DNA from: Leptolyngbyaceae cyanobacterium M65_K2018_010
Lineage (GTDB): Bacteria > Cyanobacteriota > Cyanobacteriia > Phormidesmidales > Phormidesmidaceae
Length of the DNA stretch: 6,400 bases
Direction of reading: 5' to 3'
Assembly (NCBI GenBank): GCA_015295885.1
Contig: DVEE01000041.1
Span: 1-6,400 of the forward strand
Shown here one piece after another: positions 5,259 to 6,400 of this stretch; positions within the stretch are counted from its first letter, which is position 1; every line of letters begins with the position of its first letter. Below the pieces are notes generated by a model that was given only the letters and a program-made list of their open reading frames with translations, did no database searches and had not been told where the DNA came from. The translations under genes and the position numbers were made by a program.

Positions 5259-6122
5259 ATGGACGAGATCATTCAAGTTTTAGCTAATCTCAGCACCCTG
5301 GTGTTTGTGATCAGCAGCATGCTCGCCATGGGGCTCAGTCTCACCCTCAGACAAATTCTAGGATCCCTGCGGGATAAGGGGTTGGTGGTTCGCTTACTGG
5401 TGGCCAACTTTGTCTTGGTGCCCCTGGTGGCCTACCTGATTAAAACTGTCATCCCCCTAGAAGAGTCTCTGGCCATCGGACTTATTTTACTGGCCACGGC
5501 AGCCGGTGCCCCCTTCCTGCCTAAGCTGGCCCAAGCGGCTAAGGGCAATAGGGCCTTTAGCGTGGGCCTGATGGTGCTGCTGATGGTGGTGACTGTGGTT
5601 TATATGCCCCTGGTCTTGCCGTTGCTCTTGCCCGGTGTGCAGGTGAACCCCTGGGAGATTGGCCGATCGCTGATTCTGCTGATGTTGCTGCCCCTGGGGA
5701 TTGGGTTGCTAATGAATGCCCGCTATGACGACATCGCCCGATCGCTACAACCCCTGATGGCCCAAGCCTCTAGCACCAGTCTGCTGGCAGTTTTTGCCTT
5801 AATGCTAATTCTCAACCTGGACAGTGTCTTAGGTACCCTTGGTAGCGGGGCGCTGCTAGCAGCCCTCCTGCTGATTGCCAGCTCGTTTTTGCTGGGGTTT
5901 TTCTTAGGGGGTACCACATCAGACCTGCGCTCTGTGGCTGGGTTAGGCACCGCCCAGCGCAATGTAGCGGCCGCTATGGTGGTGGCTACCGGTAACTTCA
6001 CCGACCCGAATGTGCTGGTGATGATTTTGGTCGGGGCGCTGTTGATGCTTGTGCTACTGATGCCCCTGGCAGGAGAATTGGGCAGGCGCTCTCCTGGGGG
6101 AAATCATTTCGGATCTCCTTAA
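5259..6122 (+). CDS. BASS (bile acid:sodium symporter)-family-like permease
   Basis: A very hydrophobic 287-residue inner-membrane protein with about 8-10 helices. The start (VFVISSMLAMGLSLTLRQI), the broken-helix-like AAGAPFLPKLA at 81-91 and the late segment GLGTAQRNVAAAMVVA with Asn235 match the layout of SBF/BASS carriers, which usually couple sodium to uptake of organic anions. Family-typical sodium-site residues are only partly recognisable, so the driving ion and substrate are unknown; it does not resemble the bicarbonate carrier SbtA. Two starts compete. ATG 5259 lies 1 base after the LOR stop and gives MDEIIQVLANLS, the more usual N-terminus. ATG 5241 overlaps LOR by 17 bases and adds MAPWPE. 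Neither has a Shine-Dalgarno, so ribosomes probably re-initiate after translating LOR. The gene ends 12 bases before the next start, suggesting an operon. Confidence 0.88.
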   Translation: MDEIIQVLANLSTLVFVISSMLAMGLSLTLRQILGSLRDKGLVVRLLVANFVLVPLVAYLIKTVIPLEESLAIGLILLATAAGAPFLPKLAQAAKGNRAFSVGLMVLLMVVTVVYMPLVLPLLLPGVQVNPWEIGRSLILLMLLPLGIGLLMNARYDDIARSLQPLMAQASSTSLLAVFALMLILNLDSVLGTLGSGALLAALLLIASSFLLGFFLGGTTSDLRSVAGLGTAQRNVAAAMVVATGNFTDPNVLVMILVGALLMLVLLMPLAGELGRRSPGGNHFGSP

Positions 6123-6134
6123 TCTCCTCCACCC

Positions 6135-6400
6135 ATGGCTTCACCCATAACTCCCCCCTCCTCCCTGGCCCCTATCCTCAAGGTACTAGCGGCCGTTGTG
6201 GTCATTTTGGTCGGCATTCACCTGGCGGCCCCCGTTTTGAACCCTATTTTGTTTGCCCTGGTACTCAGTCTCTTGTTTGGGCCGCTGTATACGGGCCTGA
6301 AACGCCGGGGCACCCCCACCCCCCTGGCCCTGCTGGCGATGTTGGTGGGGCTACTGCTGGTGTTTGGTCTGTTGTTTAGTTTGATCGGCCTATCGGTGGC
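6135..6400 (+). CDS. AI-2E-family (PerM-like) permease, N-terminal part
   Basis: ATG 6135 opens a frame with no stop to the window edge: 88 complete codons. After a Pro/Ser-rich 12-residue start come a first helix (VLAAVVVILVGIHLAAPVL), PILFALVLSLLFGPLYTGLKRRG, and a third helix (LALLAMLVGLLLVFGLLFSL). Two helices packed around a family-like NPILFALVLSLL segment, then a short basic turn, are the standard beginning of AI-2E/PerM permeases, a family of about 350 residues with members assigned to autoinducer export or sodium/proton exchange. Substrate is not predictable. It starts 12 bases after the BASS stop, with no Shine-Dalgarno (the preceding bases are pyrimidine-rich), consistent with coupled translation. 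The remaining three quarters of the protein lie outside the window. Confidence 0.8.
   Translation, partial: MASPITPPSSLAPILKVLAAVVVILVGIHLAAPVLNPILFALVLSLLFGPLYTGLKRRGTPTPLALLAMLVGLLLVFGLLFSLIGLSV

Noticed and set aside
5723..6001. Antisense open frame opposite the BASS gene
   Set aside because: Low-quality Ala/Ser/Arg-rich product, a shadow of the hydrophobic gene on the other strand.
1..6400. CRISPR array, tRNA or rRNA gene, prophage or defence island
   Set aside because: No regularly spaced repeats, no cloverleaf or rRNA-like stretches, and no integrase, nuclease or toxin-like product was seen on either strand.

Overview
The window looks like part of a cyanobacterial chromosome. The octamer GCGATCGC (HIP1, a repeat strongly over-represented in many cyanobacteria) occurs five times in 6.4 kb, where chance would give about 0.1. 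All supported genes lie on the plus strand, and most encode membrane or exported proteins. Genus or species cannot be fixed from the sequence alone.

Layout. Bases 1-78 may be the last codons of an upstream gene, followed by a short non-coding gap. From 240 to 2215 runs an amidohydrolase-3 (YtcJ-like) metal hydrolase. Its 5' end is broken: a clear twin-arginine (Tat) signal peptide is encoded in one frame from ATG 240, and the enzyme continues in another frame from about 380, so one base appears to be missing near a CCC run. The stop codon TAA of this gene directly abuts a 72-bp MITE-like element with 16-bp terminal inverted repeats (one mismatch) and flanking TAA repeats. A gene-free stretch of about 400 bases (2291-2692) follows, holding two clear hairpins and weak promoter-like motifs.

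The second half is a run of transport genes. It starts with a full-length SulP-family anion permease with a C-terminal STAS domain (2693-4375). Next come a small one-helix protein (4460-4645), a LURP-one/tubby-like (LOR) domain protein with a strong ribosome binding site (4688-5257), a bile-acid:sodium-symporter (BASS)-like permease whose start sits 1 base after, or overlaps, the LOR stop codon (5259-6122), and the beginning of an AI-2E-family (PerM-like) permease that runs off the window (6135 onward). LOR, BASS and AI-2E are packed tightly enough to be one operon; SulP and the small ORF may or may not join it.

How they work together: the BASS and LOR genes look translationally coupled, which suggests but does not prove a functional link between a membrane-associated LOR protein and a solute carrier. 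The hydrolase is probably unrelated to the transport cluster. I found no CRISPR array, RNA gene, prophage or clearly new defence system. The points most worth a second look are the frameshifted Tat signal, the mini-element at the hydrolase stop codon, and the LOR-BASS-AI-2E grouping.
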